Positions 1 to 8,775 of a DNA stretch of 64,000 nucleotides are shown here, one piece after another. The position numbers and the translations under genes were made by a program. Source of the stretch: Betaproteobacteria bacterium Ga0077532 (GTDB taxonomy: Bacteria; Pseudomonadota; Gammaproteobacteria; Burkholderiales; Ga0077523); NCBI GenBank assembly GCA_001464895.1, contig LNEE01000016.1, positions 79,253-143,252 on the forward strand. The letters run 5' to 3'. The stretch's first letter is position 1. Every line of letters begins with the position of its first letter. The notes beneath the pieces were generated by a model. That model did no database searches, was not told the origin of the DNA, and saw only the letters and a list, made by a program, of their open reading frames with translations.

Positions 1-1
1 G

Positions 2-226
2 CGGCGCCCGGCGGCCACAGCCGAGATCGAAGGCTGGCTGGACGCCTTCCATTTCGTGCAGCACGTACGCCTGGATCACCAGATGCGCTGCATCTCCGAA
101 GGTCGCCCGGCAGACAATTACGTGTCACCCGACGCCCTCAATGCACTCGATCGCCGCATCCTCAAGGAAGCCCTGCGCCAGGCGCGCAAGCTCCAGGAAC
201 GCTTGCGGCTCGACTTCCGCCTGTGA
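2..226 (+). CDS. C-terminal end of a DUF294-type putative nucleotidyltransferase (partial)
   Basis: The reading frame is open from the left edge of the window to a TGA at 224-226, giving the last 74 residues of a longer protein. The tail is helical and charged, with a stretch reading FHFVQHVRLDHQM and then a basic helix ending RLRLDFRL. This resembles the C-terminal domain of DUF294/CBS-domain nucleotidyltransferases, which often sit beside a DnaQ-like exonuclease and a sodium:solute symporter pair, as here. The stop overlaps the start of the next gene by 4 bases (GTGA), so the two are probably translated together. The catalytic part is outside the window, so the family call rests on the tail and the neighbours. 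Confidence 0.55.
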   Translation, partial: RRPAATAEIEGWLDAFHFVQHVRLDHQMRCISEGRPADNYVSPDALNALDRRILKEALRQARKLQERLRLDFRL

Positions 227-954
227 GCTTCGGTCGCTGGTGGTCGCGGAAGACGGACTCGGATTCGGCGGTGGTCCGGGCCGCACGCGATCACTGGCGG
301 CACATCGCCAAGCCGGAGGAACGCGCCCCGTTCAGCGCGCTTCGCTTCTCGGTGGTGGATACCGAGACCACGGGCCTGGACCCCTATCAGGCCGAGCTGC
401 TCTCGATCGGCACCTGCCCGGTCGAGCGCGGCGCCATCGTGCTGACCGACAGTCTGGAGATCGCCGTCCGACCTCGGGCACCCAGCGGCCATGAAAATGT
501 GCTCGTGCACGGCATCGGACACGCGCAGCAGGCCGCTGGCGATGCGCAGGCCGAAGCGCTGGGAAGCTGGCTGATCGCAGCCACCCCCGGCGTGCTGGTG
601 GGCTATCACGCACTCTTCGACGCAACCGTCATCGCGCGCGCCGCGAGGGAATCGCTCGATGTGCGCCTGCCACTCGATTGGCTGGACATCGCGCTTCTGC
701 TGCCCGCTCTCACTGCGGACCCGGCGTCACGTGCGGAAGTGCGTCCACTCGACTACTGGCTTCAGCGCTTCGAGATCGCGGCGACTGGGCGACATGGCGC
801 AGCGGCAGATGCCTACGCCACCGCCCAACTCCTGCTCCTGGTCCTCCATCGGGCGCAGGTGCGCGGCATTCACGATGTTCGTGGTTTGCGCAGACTTCAG
901 CAGGATCTGCTGAGCAAGCTCGCGAACCACGCGAGTGGAGGCACAGGCGCCTGA
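223..954 (+). CDS. DnaQ-like 3'-5' exonuclease (DEDDh family)
   Basis: This 243-residue protein is a DEDDh exonuclease related to the epsilon subunit of DNA polymerase III. The catalytic set is complete: Exo I as VVDTETTGL (Asp46, Glu48), Exo II as HALFD (Asp133), and Exo III as HGAAAD (His191, Asp196). It has no polymerase-binding tail of standard DnaQ and no polymerase domain, so it is more likely an accessory exonuclease than the replicative proofreader. The start is a GTG overlapping the stop of the preceding gene (GTGA), which supports coupled translation. The substrate cannot be told from the sequence. Confidence 0.85.
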   Translation: MSFGRWWSRKTDSDSAVVRAARDHWRHIAKPEERAPFSALRFSVVDTETTGLDPYQAELLSIGTCPVERGAIVLTDSLEIAVRPRAPSGHENVLVHGIGHAQQAAGDAQAEALGSWLIAATPGVLVGYHALFDATVIARAARESLDVRLPLDWLDIALLLPALTADPASRAEVRPLDYWLQRFEIAATGRHGAAADAYATAQLLLLVLHRAQVRGIHDVRGLRRLQQDLLSKLANHASGGTGA

Positions 955-969
955 TTTTCAGAGTGTTCT

Positions 970-998
970 TTGACTTTTACACTGCCCCCTAATATCCT
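970..998 (+). promoter_or_regulatory. candidate sigma-70 promoter of the symporter operon
   Basis: TTGACT (970-975) and TATCCT (993-998) are separated by 17 bases in the only long gap before the symporter genes. The -35 box is good and the -10 box is weak. The call is by motif only. The region between 999 and 1192 shows no gene. Confidence 0.35.
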
Positions 999-1192
999 CG
1001 CCGAGCCCTTCGGGAGGGGCCTTGGGTGGTGCTGACGCAGCGGTTTGCGAGCCATCCGGGAGTGTTTTGCAGAGCGGTTTTCGGGTACGTCTGCCACGGC
1101 CGGATCACGGCATTGCGATGGCGTCCTTGTCGCGGTGCCTGCCGGCCACGAAGAGCCGCTCAACCTACAAGATCAGACTGAGGAGGATGCCG

Positions 1193-1519
1193 ATGGCTGC
1201 CAAGCCAATGGACTGGATCGCAATCGACCAGGACCCGAGATTCCAGGCATTGCATGCGAAGAAGTCCCGCTTCCTGTGGGGCCTCATGATCTTCTCGATC
1301 ATCTACTACTTCGCACTGCCGATCGGCGCTGCCTACTTCACCGACGTGTTCAAGATCAAGGTCTGGGGACCCATCAACGTCGGCATCCTGTTCGCGCTCT
1401 CCGAATTCGTGGTCGCGTGGGGCATCGCCTGGATCTACGCCCGGCGCGCCAATTCAGAGTTCGACGCCATGGCAACGGAACTGAACCGCGTCGCCCACAC
1501 CCTCGGAGGCTCCAAGTGA
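1193..1519 (+). CDS. sodium:solute symporter small subunit (DUF4212 family)
   Basis: A 108-residue membrane protein with two hydrophobic segments (about residues 24-46 and 59-80), typical of the small subunit (TIGR03647/DUF4212) paired with VC_2705-type sodium:solute symporters. AGGAGG at 1181-1186 lies six bases before the ATG at 1193. The in-frame ATG at 1187 touches that ribosome site and is less likely. The stop overlaps the GTG of the large subunit, so the two are translationally coupled. The transported solute is not known; acetate or another short organic acid is usual for the family. Confidence 0.85.
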   Translation: MAAKPMDWIAIDQDPRFQALHAKKSRFLWGLMIFSIIYYFALPIGAAYFTDVFKIKVWGPINVGILFALSEFVVAWGIAWIYARRANSEFDAMATELNRVAHTLGGSK

Positions 1520-3423
1520 ACGTCGTGCGCTGGCTCTCCCCGTCAATTGCTGTTCCGCTGGCGGTCGCCGGCACATCGGCGTTCGCTGCCGACACGAGCG
1601 CCGTCTCCGACAAATTCCGCTGGCTCACCTTCGTCGTCTTCGGCGTGATCATCGGCTTGACGATGTATGTGACGTACCTCGCCGCCCGCCGGGTCAAGAG
1701 CGCGAGCCAGTTCTACGCTGCCGGGCGTTCGGTCACCGGCATCCAGAACGGATGGGCGATCGCCGGCGACTATCTGTCGGCTGCGTCTTTCCTGGGGATT
1801 GCCGGCCTGATCTCCCTCTACGGTTACGACGGTTTCATGTACTCCGTCGGCTGGCTGGTAGCGTACATCACGGTGCTACTGGTCATCGCCGAGCCGTGCC
1901 GCAACATCGGCAAGTACACCCTCGGTGACATCCTCGCCTTCCGGAACAACCCGAAGTCGGCCAAGACTGTGGCCGCGATTTCCACCATCACCGTCTCGAT
2001 CTTCTACCTCACGGCCCAGATGGTCGGTGGCGGCGTGCTCGTGAAGACGCTCGTCGGCATCGACTACGAGATCTCGGTGATGGTCGTCGGTGTGCTGATG
2101 CTGGCCTACGTGTTGTTCGGCGGGATGGTCGCGACGACGTGGGTGCAGATCATCAAGGCCGTGCTGCTGGTGACGGCGTCGATCCTGCTCGTCGTGTTCA
2201 CATGGGCGCCTTACGGATTCTCGCTTCCGGGCTTTCTGCAGGCCGCCGTGGATTCCGTGAACATCCAGGGGCAGGTCACGAAGCTGGTCGGAGATGCCGC
2301 CAAGAACATGACGCCGCAGGAACTCGGACAACGGTTCCTCGAGCCCGGCCTCTTCCTGAAGAACCCCATCGATCAGATTTCCCTGGGCATGGCGCTCGTG
2401 CTCGGCACCGCCGGCATGCCGCACATCCTCATGCGGTTCTTCACGGTGCCGACGGCCAAGGACGCGCGGGTCTCCGTGATCTGGGCCATGGGCATCATCG
2501 GCGGCTTCTACGTGCTGACCCTTTTCCTCGGTCTCGGATCTGCGATCAACGTGGGTCAGGCCGAGATCACCCGGATCGACAAGGGCGGCAACATGGCCGG
2601 CCCTCTGCTCGCCCAGTTCCTCGGCGGTGGTCCGGAGAGCATGCTCGGTAATCTGTTCCTCGCCTTTGTCGCCGCAGTCGCGTTCGCCACGATCGTCGCG
2701 GTGGTGGCAGGTCTGGTCCTCGCATCGGCCTCCGCGATGTCCCACGACATCTGGGTGGGCGTGGTCCGGGGCGAGAAAGCAACGCAGGACGAAGAGGTGC
2801 GTGCGGCGCGGATCTCGTCGATCCTGGTCGGCATCCTCGCGATCGCGATCGGCATCCTGGCCAAAGGTCAGAACGTCGCACACCTCGTGGCACTCGCGTT
2901 CGCGGTCGCGGCCTCTGGGAACTTGCCCTGCGTTCTGATGACGCTCTATTGGCGCAAGTGCAACACAGGAGGCATCGTCGCCGGGATGATTATCGGATCG
3001 CTCACGGCGATCGGTCTCGTGCTCGTCTCGCCCAACATGACCTATCCGTCGATAGTGCGCCCGGCGCAGGAGAAGATCATCCAGATTGCCGACGAGAAGA
3101 TCGCCTCGCTGAACAGTGATCTCTCATCGGCAGCCCCCGAGGAACGGACGAAGATCGAGACGGCACTGGCGGCCCAGGAGAAGACACGTAAGGTCGCACT
3201 GGACACCATCGCCAAGCTGGGAGACGACACGACCAGCCTGGTCGGTCTGGAGAAGCCACTGTTCGAGCTGAAGAATCCCGGGCTCATCTCGATTCCGCTC
3301 GGTTTCCTCGCGGTCATCATCGGTTCGCTGCTCTACCGCGACAAGCGTGCGGACGACATGTGGGACGAGTTGTACGTGCGGCAGAACACGGGGATCAACG
3401 CAGAGGGCGCAACCGCGCACTGA
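1516..3423 (+). CDS. sodium:solute symporter large subunit (ActP-like, VC_2705 subfamily)
   Basis: A 635-residue SSS-family (TC 2.A.21) transporter with a signal-like first segment and about thirteen membrane helices. Family landmarks include FYAAGRSVTGIQNGWAIAGDY near residue 74 and a GNLPCVLMTLYW segment late in the protein. Near residues 510-590 it has a hydrophilic, helical insertion rich in Glu, Lys and Ala before the last membrane helix; this is a feature of the TIGR03648 subfamily and not a sign of fusion. The GTG start at 1516 overlaps the stop of the small subunit and is preceded by GGAGG at 1506-1510. The open frame continues upstream through the small-subunit gene, but that part is out-of-frame noise. 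It is called cation/acetate symporter by similarity only. Confidence 0.88.
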   Translation: MNVVRWLSPSIAVPLAVAGTSAFAADTSAVSDKFRWLTFVVFGVIIGLTMYVTYLAARRVKSASQFYAAGRSVTGIQNGWAIAGDYLSAASFLGIAGLISLYGYDGFMYSVGWLVAYITVLLVIAEPCRNIGKYTLGDILAFRNNPKSAKTVAAISTITVSIFYLTAQMVGGGVLVKTLVGIDYEISVMVVGVLMLAYVLFGGMVATTWVQIIKAVLLVTASILLVVFTWAPYGFSLPGFLQAAVDSVNIQGQVTKLVGDAAKNMTPQELGQRFLEPGLFLKNPIDQISLGMALVLGTAGMPHILMRFFTVPTAKDARVSVIWAMGIIGGFYVLTLFLGLGSAINVGQAEITRIDKGGNMAGPLLAQFLGGGPESMLGNLFLAFVAAVAFATIVAVVAGLVLASASAMSHDIWVGVVRGEKATQDEEVRAARISSILVGILAIAIGILAKGQNVAHLVALAFAVAASGNLPCVLMTLYWRKCNTGGIVAGMIIGSLTAIGLVLVSPNMTYPSIVRPAQEKIIQIADEKIASLNSDLSSAAPEERTKIETALAAQEKTRKVALDTIAKLGDDTTSLVGLEKPLFELKNPGLISIPLGFLAVIIGSLLYRDKRADDMWDELYVRQNTGINAEGATAH

Positions 3424-3488
3424 GATTCCTGACGCACCGGGGGCGGGCTGCCGCGAACGCGCATCACTCCCCCTGAACCTCTGGAGTG

Positions 3489-3518
3489 AAGACCCCGTGA
3501 CGTTTCGCGGGGTCTTTT
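3489..3518 (+). terminator. rho-independent terminator of the symporter operon
   Basis: A 9-bp perfect stem, AAGACCCCG (3489-3497) with CGGGGTCTT (3508-3516), a 10-base loop and a T run. It lies 65 bases after the symporter stop. Confidence 0.85.
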
Positions 3519-3794
3519 CATTCCGGGCCTTCGACGATAGGCCCCAGGCCCCCTCGGGTGGCGATGTCGTGGACTTACAGACGATCACGACCCTCGTGGC
3601 TGTCCTGCCGTATCCGTCTGCTGTGAAAAGACCATTGCGCAGCTGTAGACGCCCCACTTGACCACTGCATCCCACGCCACATCGCTCGTGGGACTGCGGA
3701 ACTCGGATCGGCGAGGCGCCTGAGGTGAACGCGTTGGCTCAGTGCGCCACCTCTTCGGGTCTGCAGGTACCGCACGCTGGTCGTCGACATCCTC
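3519..3794. other. intergenic stretch, no gene seen
   Basis: Between the symporter terminator and the terminator of the opposing PEP-CTERM gene I see no ORF with family features, no RNA gene and no clear repeat. Short ORFs here have unnatural composition and no ribosome sites. Confidence 0.6.
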
Positions 3795-3831
3795 AAAAAG
3801 AAAAAGCCCCATTCGATCGAACGGGGCCTTT
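3795..3831 (-). terminator. rho-independent terminator of the PEP-CTERM gene
   Basis: Read on the minus strand, GGCCCCGTTCGATCGAATGG and the following GGGGC arm form a hairpin around the palindrome TTCGATCGAA, followed by a T-rich tail (plus-strand AAAAAGAAAAA at 3795-3805). It ends transcription of the gene at 3900-4820. Confidence 0.8.
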
Positions 3832-3899
3832 CTCGCCGACAACTCTGCGTACCGGTCGAACTCGCGCGCGAGCAACTACACAGCGACTACTGACTACTC

Positions 3900-4820
3900 T
3901 CAGGCGACGGAGGCCTTGCGGCGACGGGAGGCTCCTGTAGCGCCAAGAACCGCCGCACCAATCAGGGACAGCGCGGCAGGTTCGGGCACGCGACCACCAC
4001 CGGGCGGAGAACTCGGGCTGGCTGCAGCCACGGACATGAGCTTGAAGTAGTCGTTGCCGACGTTCAGCCCCGAGATGCTGGTGTCACCACCGCGCGTCGG
4101 GTTGTAGGCACTGATCATCCAGTACTTGGAAGTCACGGTGGCGGCACTCACGCCGTCCGCCGAACCGGTGGCGCCGTTGATCAGCCGCTGCGTCCCCGCA
4201 GTCAGGTTGGCCTCGTGCTCGACGTAAGACCAACCGGCAGCAGTAAGTTGGCCGTAGTTCAGGCCGGCCAGCGTCGGAGCGCCAGTACCCAGGTAGGCAG
4301 AAACGGTGATGTCGGCATCGTATCTGACCCAGCCGATGGTGACCCCCGTCAGCGCCACGGCTGTGTCGAACGAAAGCAAGATGGAGTCGTACACGGCTGC
4401 CGTGGACGCAATGGTGTTGTTGGTGCTCGACGAGTTCCGGAAGTTGTTGTCCATCGCGTGTTCGGGCGCGGTGCCCTCGCCGGAGTCCGCAGCAGACTGG
4501 TTCCGAACTCCGAGCCCGACAGTGCTTCCGTCAGAGTTGGAGTACACCATCACGGTGCCCGTCTGCAGCCCGGCCCCGGAGGTATTCGTGGTACTGGTCG
4601 TCAACCCAGCCGTATTTGCCCAAGCGGTAGCCACCACTTTCGGTGCGCCACCGCCATTCGGCGTGCACTGGACGAAATTACCAGCACTGGTCCCCGAACT
4701 CGTGCACGGCGCGTTGGCCGGCGGCGGCACATCGAAGGTCCAGGTAGTGGCCGCCTGCGCGGAGAACCCTGCCCCACTACCAATTGCCGCCAACGCGAGC
4801 CAAAGAATTTGCTTATTCAA
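3900..4820 (-). CDS. PEP-CTERM sorting domain protein
   Basis: A 306-residue secreted protein. It starts with a Lys-containing hydrophobic signal peptide (cleavage probably after FSAQA) and ends with the three-part PEP-CTERM signal: VPEPAALSLIGAAVLGATG, then the basic cluster RRRK. Such tails are recognised by exosortase, which cuts the protein and moves it to the surface. The middle is rich in Thr, Ser, Gly and Asn, has no catalytic motif I recognise, and looks like a beta-rich matrix protein. The start is a TTG at 4820 preceded by AGGGGA; the in-frame ATG 21 codons upstream gives an unlikely N-terminus. A sigma-54 promoter lies 58 bases upstream and a terminator follows the gene. Its role in matrix or flocs is inferred. 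Confidence 0.85.
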   Translation of the reverse strand: MNKQILWLALAAIGSGAGFSAQAATTWTFDVPPPANAPCTSSGTSAGNFVQCTPNGGGAPKVVATAWANTAGLTTSTTNTSGAGLQTGTVMVYSNSDGSTVGLGVRNQSAADSGEGTAPEHAMDNNFRNSSSTNNTIASTAAVYDSILLSFDTAVALTGVTIGWVRYDADITVSAYLGTGAPTLAGLNYGQLTAAGWSYVEHEANLTAGTQRLINGATGSADGVSAATVTSKYWMISAYNPTRGGDTSISGLNVGNDYFKLMSVAAASPSSPPGGGRVPEPAALSLIGAAVLGATGASRRRKASVA

Positions 4821-4878
4821 TTCGTATCCCCTGATGTCCAGTCTGCCTTGGCTGTCGAAGCCAGTGGCGTCGCTGATC

Positions 4879-4894
4879 AGCAACAGTCAGACCA
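4879..4894 (-). promoter_or_regulatory. sigma-54 promoter upstream of the PEP-CTERM gene
   Basis: The minus strand reads TGGTCTGACTGTTGCT, with GG-N10-GC spacing and a full TTGCT -12 element. It leaves 58 bases to the TTG start. PrsR, encoded at 34.7-36.1 kb, is the likely activator. Confidence 0.7.
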
Positions 4895-4978
4895 TGTGCG
4901 ACGACTAGTTTTTAATCAGCAACTTGCGGGCGATCGCCTGGAATATCCCTCTCGGAACGTCAAGGGACTCGACACAAG

Positions 4979-7792
4979 TCACCGGAGGCCGAGCTTGCGT
5001 GCCAGCGCGTCGACCTCGGCTGCCTCGGGGAACGTCAGCGGTTTGCTCAAGACTTCCTTCAGTTCTGCGCGCGCTTCCGCAGTCTGGCCCGCACCAGCCA
5101 GGACAGCAGCGAGATGAAACCGGATCTCCGGGTTCCTGGAATCGCGCAGTCGCGCCTCCCGCAGATGGCGCAGTCCACTTTCGATCGCCCCCGTCTTGAA
5201 CAACAGCCAACCCAGCGTATCCCGCGCAGCAGCATCCTCGGGGGCAACCTGGACGGCCTGCTCGGCGTACGTGATCGCCTTGGCCGAGTTGCCCTGCAGC
5301 GCCAGCGCATTGGCCAGATTGTTCAACACGATCGGATCCTTCGGACGGGATTTCAGCAGTGCCTCGAGGCGGCTGACCGCAGCCGGGTAGTTGCGGACCT
5401 TGAGGTAGCCTTCCGCCAGCGCGCGTGCGGAGACGACATCCCCGGGGTGCTTCGCCACCCAGGGTTCGAGAAACGCCACCGCTTGCGCCGGTGCGCCCGA
5501 GCGAATGTGGGCAGCAAAGACGCGCAGCGCGTGGTCGGTGTCTGCCGCCCTGGCAAAGGCGAGGCGATACTGGGAAACGGCATCGGGGAATCGTCCGGCT
5601 TGCAGGTGCAAGTCCCCGAGAACGCGATAACCGTCCGGTACCGAGGGGACATCTGCGATCAGCGCGCGCGCGCGTCGCTCCGCCGCTTCGACCTGCCCCT
5701 TCGCCATCTCGATTTCGGCCAGGAGCGCCCGGGAAGGCACATGCTCGGGACGCTCGGACAGCGCCTTGTCCAGACTGTATGCAGCGGCCGCGGAGTTTCC
5801 TGCGGCGAGATACAACTGAGCGATCTCGAATTGGCGGGTTGCGTCGAACTGGGCCACTCGCGTCATCCGCTGTAGTACGGACTGCGCACCGAGGTTATCC
5901 CCCGCCGCGAGCCGGGCTCGCACGCCCCGCGCCATCACGTCGTGGTTGTCGGCAGCGCGACTCTCGAGATCCCGCGCGAGATCGACAGCTTTCGTGGGCT
6001 CCTTCGCGGCGATGTAAGCGTCGATGAGGTCAAACGCCACGGGCAGAAACGCAGGGTCGGCGGCGCGCGCTTTCTCCAGCCACTCCACGGACGCGGCGGT
6101 GGCGCCGCGCCGCTGCTCGAGCTTCGCCAGCTCGTGCATGGCCTGAACGGATTTCGAGTCTGCCTTGAGGACGGCGGCGTACTTGGCGACCGCCTGCTCG
6201 AATCGACCCTCCCGGAGATCCAACTTTCCGAGATTGAGCTGAGCTGGCGCAAACCCCGGCGACGCCACCAATGCCTGTTCGAACGCCGCCCGGGCCCCAT
6301 TGATATCTCCCGAGGACAGGCGCACGACGCCGAGCGTGTTCAGGTAGCCAGGATTCCCGGGTACTTTCTGGACCACCCGCTCCATGACCGCCACGGCTCG
6401 CTTCGAATCACCGGAGGCAAGGTACGCAGACGAAAGCGCCAACCCGACCCTCGGCTTTCCGGGGTCCTTCTCGAAGGCGATCCGTAGTTGCTGGATACCG
6501 GCGTCCCGCCGACCACCGCGGAGCAGACTGACGCCGTACGCGGTCTGTATCTCGAGGTTGTCCCCACGAAGCTGGAAAGCGCGCTCCAGCAGCTCCGCCC
6601 CGGCAAGGTTCCGGCCCTTACCCATGTAGGCCTCGCCCAGCAGGAGGAGGATCTGCGGATCGTTCGGCGCTTTCCGCTGCGCGGGTTCGAGAATCTTGAT
6701 CGCGGAGACGAAATCGCGCTTTCCAAGAAAAATGGATCCGAGAAGCTTGTGCGCCGCCAGATCGCCCGGGGTCACCGTCAGGACAGCTTCGAGGTACGCG
6801 CGCGCACGCTCGTGCTCGTCGAGCCCGTGGAACACCAGGGCGGTGAGCATCAGCAGTTCGGGCGCACGGCGTTTCAGCACTTCGGGCGGCACCGGGGAAA
6901 GCACGCGCGCGGCCGCCGAGAGCGCGGCACGGGCACCTTCGCTGTCGCCCTTCTGGCCCAGATACACCGCCCTCAGATAGTTGCCGCGCGGCTCCGCGGA
7001 CTGCTCACGCGCGAAATACTCGACATCCGTCGCGGCGCCGGCGTCGTCTCGATTGCCGATCGCGAGCGAGAGGCGTGCAACGCGCGCATCCGAGTAGCCC
7101 GGCTGGAGTTCGAGGGCTCGCGAGTAAGCGTCGATAGCGCCCTTCCGATCGCCGCTCTGCTGAGCGATCACGCCCTTCATGTACCAGACGGTCGGATCCG
7201 CAGGCGCCTCGGCAGCGGCTCGCCCCACCAATGCCAACGCCTCGGCGTGCAACCCCTTCTGCGCCGTCAGCTCCGCCAACGACAGCAGGGCTGTGACCGA
7301 ACGGGGGTCGATGACGCGCGCGTCTTCGAAGTTCCGCTCGGCGGAACTCAGTTCGCCCAATGCCTTGTAGGCGTGACCGCGGAAGACGAGCAGTCTTGCC
7401 TTCGCAGGCCCCTGGAGAACATCGGGCGGCAGGCGGTCCAGCAGATCACGGGCCTTGCCCTGCGCCAGAAACACCTCGGCCAGCAAAAGTGCGATCTCTG
7501 ACTTGTCGATGCCAAGCCGAAGTGCGCGCTCCAGGGCTTCCTGCGCCTGGTCGGGTTGCTGGTTCCTGAGGAATGCCTCGCCCAGGAGAGCATGCGCCGC
7601 GAGCAGATTGGCGTCCTGCTGCAAAGCGTTCTTGAGCTGGATGATCGCGCCTGCTGTATCACCCTTTGAGAGCCGCGTGCGCGCATCTTCGTAGAAGCGG
7701 GTGGTCCGATCATCGCCGGCGGCGGACGCCTCGGCAGACAGGACAAACATCGTGGCGATCACCAAGCTGGCCACGGTTCTGCTGTGCGACAT
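4979..7792 (-). CDS. PrsT-like TPR-repeat protein, copy 1 (not lipidated)
   Basis: A 937-residue protein of the PEP-CTERM-system TPR family (TIGR02917, PrsT). After a signal peptide ending near EASAAG it begins with the family block TRLSKGDTAGAIIQLKNALQ and continues with about twenty TPR-like helical pairs to the C-terminus. Unlike the two copies at 28.8-34.6 kb it has no lipobox Cys after the signal peptide, so it is predicted to be periplasmic rather than a lipoprotein. PrsT proteins are thought to act as scaffolds in export or assembly of polysaccharide and PEP-CTERM proteins. It lies 158 bases upstream of the sigma-54-driven PEP-CTERM gene in the same orientation. I saw no sigma-54 site before this copy. 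Confidence 0.85.
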   Translation of the reverse strand: MSHSRTVASLVIATMFVLSAEASAAGDDRTTRFYEDARTRLSKGDTAGAIIQLKNALQQDANLLAAHALLGEAFLRNQQPDQAQEALERALRLGIDKSEIALLLAEVFLAQGKARDLLDRLPPDVLQGPAKARLLVFRGHAYKALGELSSAERNFEDARVIDPRSVTALLSLAELTAQKGLHAEALALVGRAAAEAPADPTVWYMKGVIAQQSGDRKGAIDAYSRALELQPGYSDARVARLSLAIGNRDDAGAATDVEYFAREQSAEPRGNYLRAVYLGQKGDSEGARAALSAAARVLSPVPPEVLKRRAPELLMLTALVFHGLDEHERARAYLEAVLTVTPGDLAAHKLLGSIFLGKRDFVSAIKILEPAQRKAPNDPQILLLLGEAYMGKGRNLAGAELLERAFQLRGDNLEIQTAYGVSLLRGGRRDAGIQQLRIAFEKDPGKPRVGLALSSAYLASGDSKRAVAVMERVVQKVPGNPGYLNTLGVVRLSSGDINGARAAFEQALVASPGFAPAQLNLGKLDLREGRFEQAVAKYAAVLKADSKSVQAMHELAKLEQRRGATAASVEWLEKARAADPAFLPVAFDLIDAYIAAKEPTKAVDLARDLESRAADNHDVMARGVRARLAAGDNLGAQSVLQRMTRVAQFDATRQFEIAQLYLAAGNSAAAAYSLDKALSERPEHVPSRALLAEIEMAKGQVEAAERRARALIADVPSVPDGYRVLGDLHLQAGRFPDAVSQYRLAFARAADTDHALRVFAAHIRSGAPAQAVAFLEPWVAKHPGDVVSARALAEGYLKVRNYPAAVSRLEALLKSRPKDPIVLNNLANALALQGNSAKAITYAEQAVQVAPEDAAARDTLGWLLFKTGAIESGLRHLREARLRDSRNPEIRFHLAAVLAGAGQTAEARAELKEVLSKPLTFPEAAEVDALARKLGLR

Positions 7793-7917
7793 TGGATGCT
7801 CTCTTTCCGTCAGGGCCCCGAACCGAATAACCGGTCGAGCACAGTCACCCTAACGATGACAGCAGGCCCGGCGTCCGTCGGGGGCATACGCAACGAACGC
7901 AGGACCATATGCGGGTT

Positions 7918-8700
7918 CTACTGGACCTTCTTGAGGTACTCCTTCGTGAACATCTTCTCGGGGAGATCCACCAGCCGCATGTCGTCGTAGTCCATCACCG
8001 ACTTCGTGTCCGTCTTGACGCCATCGATCATGACCAGACGAGTCGGTCTTATCTTGCCGCCCAGCTGCCGGTAGTTCTCGTAGCTGCACGTCTTCAGCAG
8101 GCGATCGGAAATGGAGTAGAACTCCGCCTTGTACGGGGCGCTGCCGGATTGGCGGACCCAGTACTTCACCTTCTGATACGTGACGCTGCGATCGACGGCC
8201 GTCAGCTCCAACACGTGGTACGCCTCCTCACCGATCTTCTCGCTGCCGACGATCTTCGCCGTGTAATCGCCACTGAAGTTCGCCCGCGCGATGTCGCCAT
8301 TGGAAACCACCCCCGTCAGGCGCTGCGCCAGCGACAGTCGTACCGGCTGCGAAACGTTGGGCACGAACAGCCACAGGTCGCGACCTTTCATCAGCAGGAT
8401 CTGGCCACGTTCTGCAGCGGGCTTGGTGGTCTGGACGATGGTGTTCTCGTTCCCCTTGGAATACACGCGGAACTCGCGCTCTTCGGGTGAACCACCACCT
8501 TCGACCGATCGGATCCTGACGGCGACCTCGAACCCCCGAACGGGGAAACGAATCTCGTCGGCCTTTTGGAGTATCGCCTTCGCCTGGGCATCGTCGTCAT
8601 CGTCTGCACGCACAGCTGGCGATGACGTTGCAAGGACTGCCGCCACCGCGAACAAGAACATGCGACGGCGACCTTGGAATGGAGATTGGATATAGCGCAT
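7918..8700 (-). CDS. LolA-like outer membrane lipoprotein-sorting protein
   Basis: A 260-residue exported protein with an N-terminal signal (MFLFAVAAVLATSSPAVRA), an Asp run, then a LolA/LppX-type beta fold: a segment with LMKGRDLWLFVPNVSQPVRLS, then KIGEEAYHVLELTA and a tail with DMRLVDLPEKMFTKEYL. The family (LolA_like, often annotated outer membrane lipoprotein-sorting protein) binds a lipid or lipid anchor in the periplasm and is usually encoded with FtsX/MacB-type ABC permeases, as here. The ATG at 8700 has GAGGG just upstream. The gene is divergent from the ABC ATPase gene, with 75 bases between them that must hold both promoters. The ligand is unknown. Confidence 0.8.
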   Translation of the reverse strand: MRYIQSPFQGRRRMFLFAVAAVLATSSPAVRADDDDDAQAKAILQKADEIRFPVRGFEVAVRIRSVEGGGSPEEREFRVYSKGNENTIVQTTKPAAERGQILLMKGRDLWLFVPNVSQPVRLSLAQRLTGVVSNGDIARANFSGDYTAKIVGSEKIGEEAYHVLELTAVDRSVTYQKVKYWVRQSGSAPYKAEFYSISDRLLKTCSYENYRQLGGKIRPTRLVMIDGVKTDTKSVMDYDDMRLVDLPEKMFTKEYLKKVQ

Positions 8701-8775
8701 GAGCCCTCGTCTTGAATCTCGTACGACCTTATCATATGCCCGCGCTCGAACCGAACCGGGCTGGGTTTCGCACAC

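Noticed and set aside
1045..1515. N-terminal extension of the symporter large subunit
   Set aside because: It overlaps the small-subunit gene in another frame, lacks family similarity, and GTG 1516 has a good ribosome site.
1876..2883. 335-residue minus-strand ORF inside the symporter gene
   Set aside because: Composition dominated by His, Asp and Arg, as expected from the complement of membrane-helix codons; no motif.
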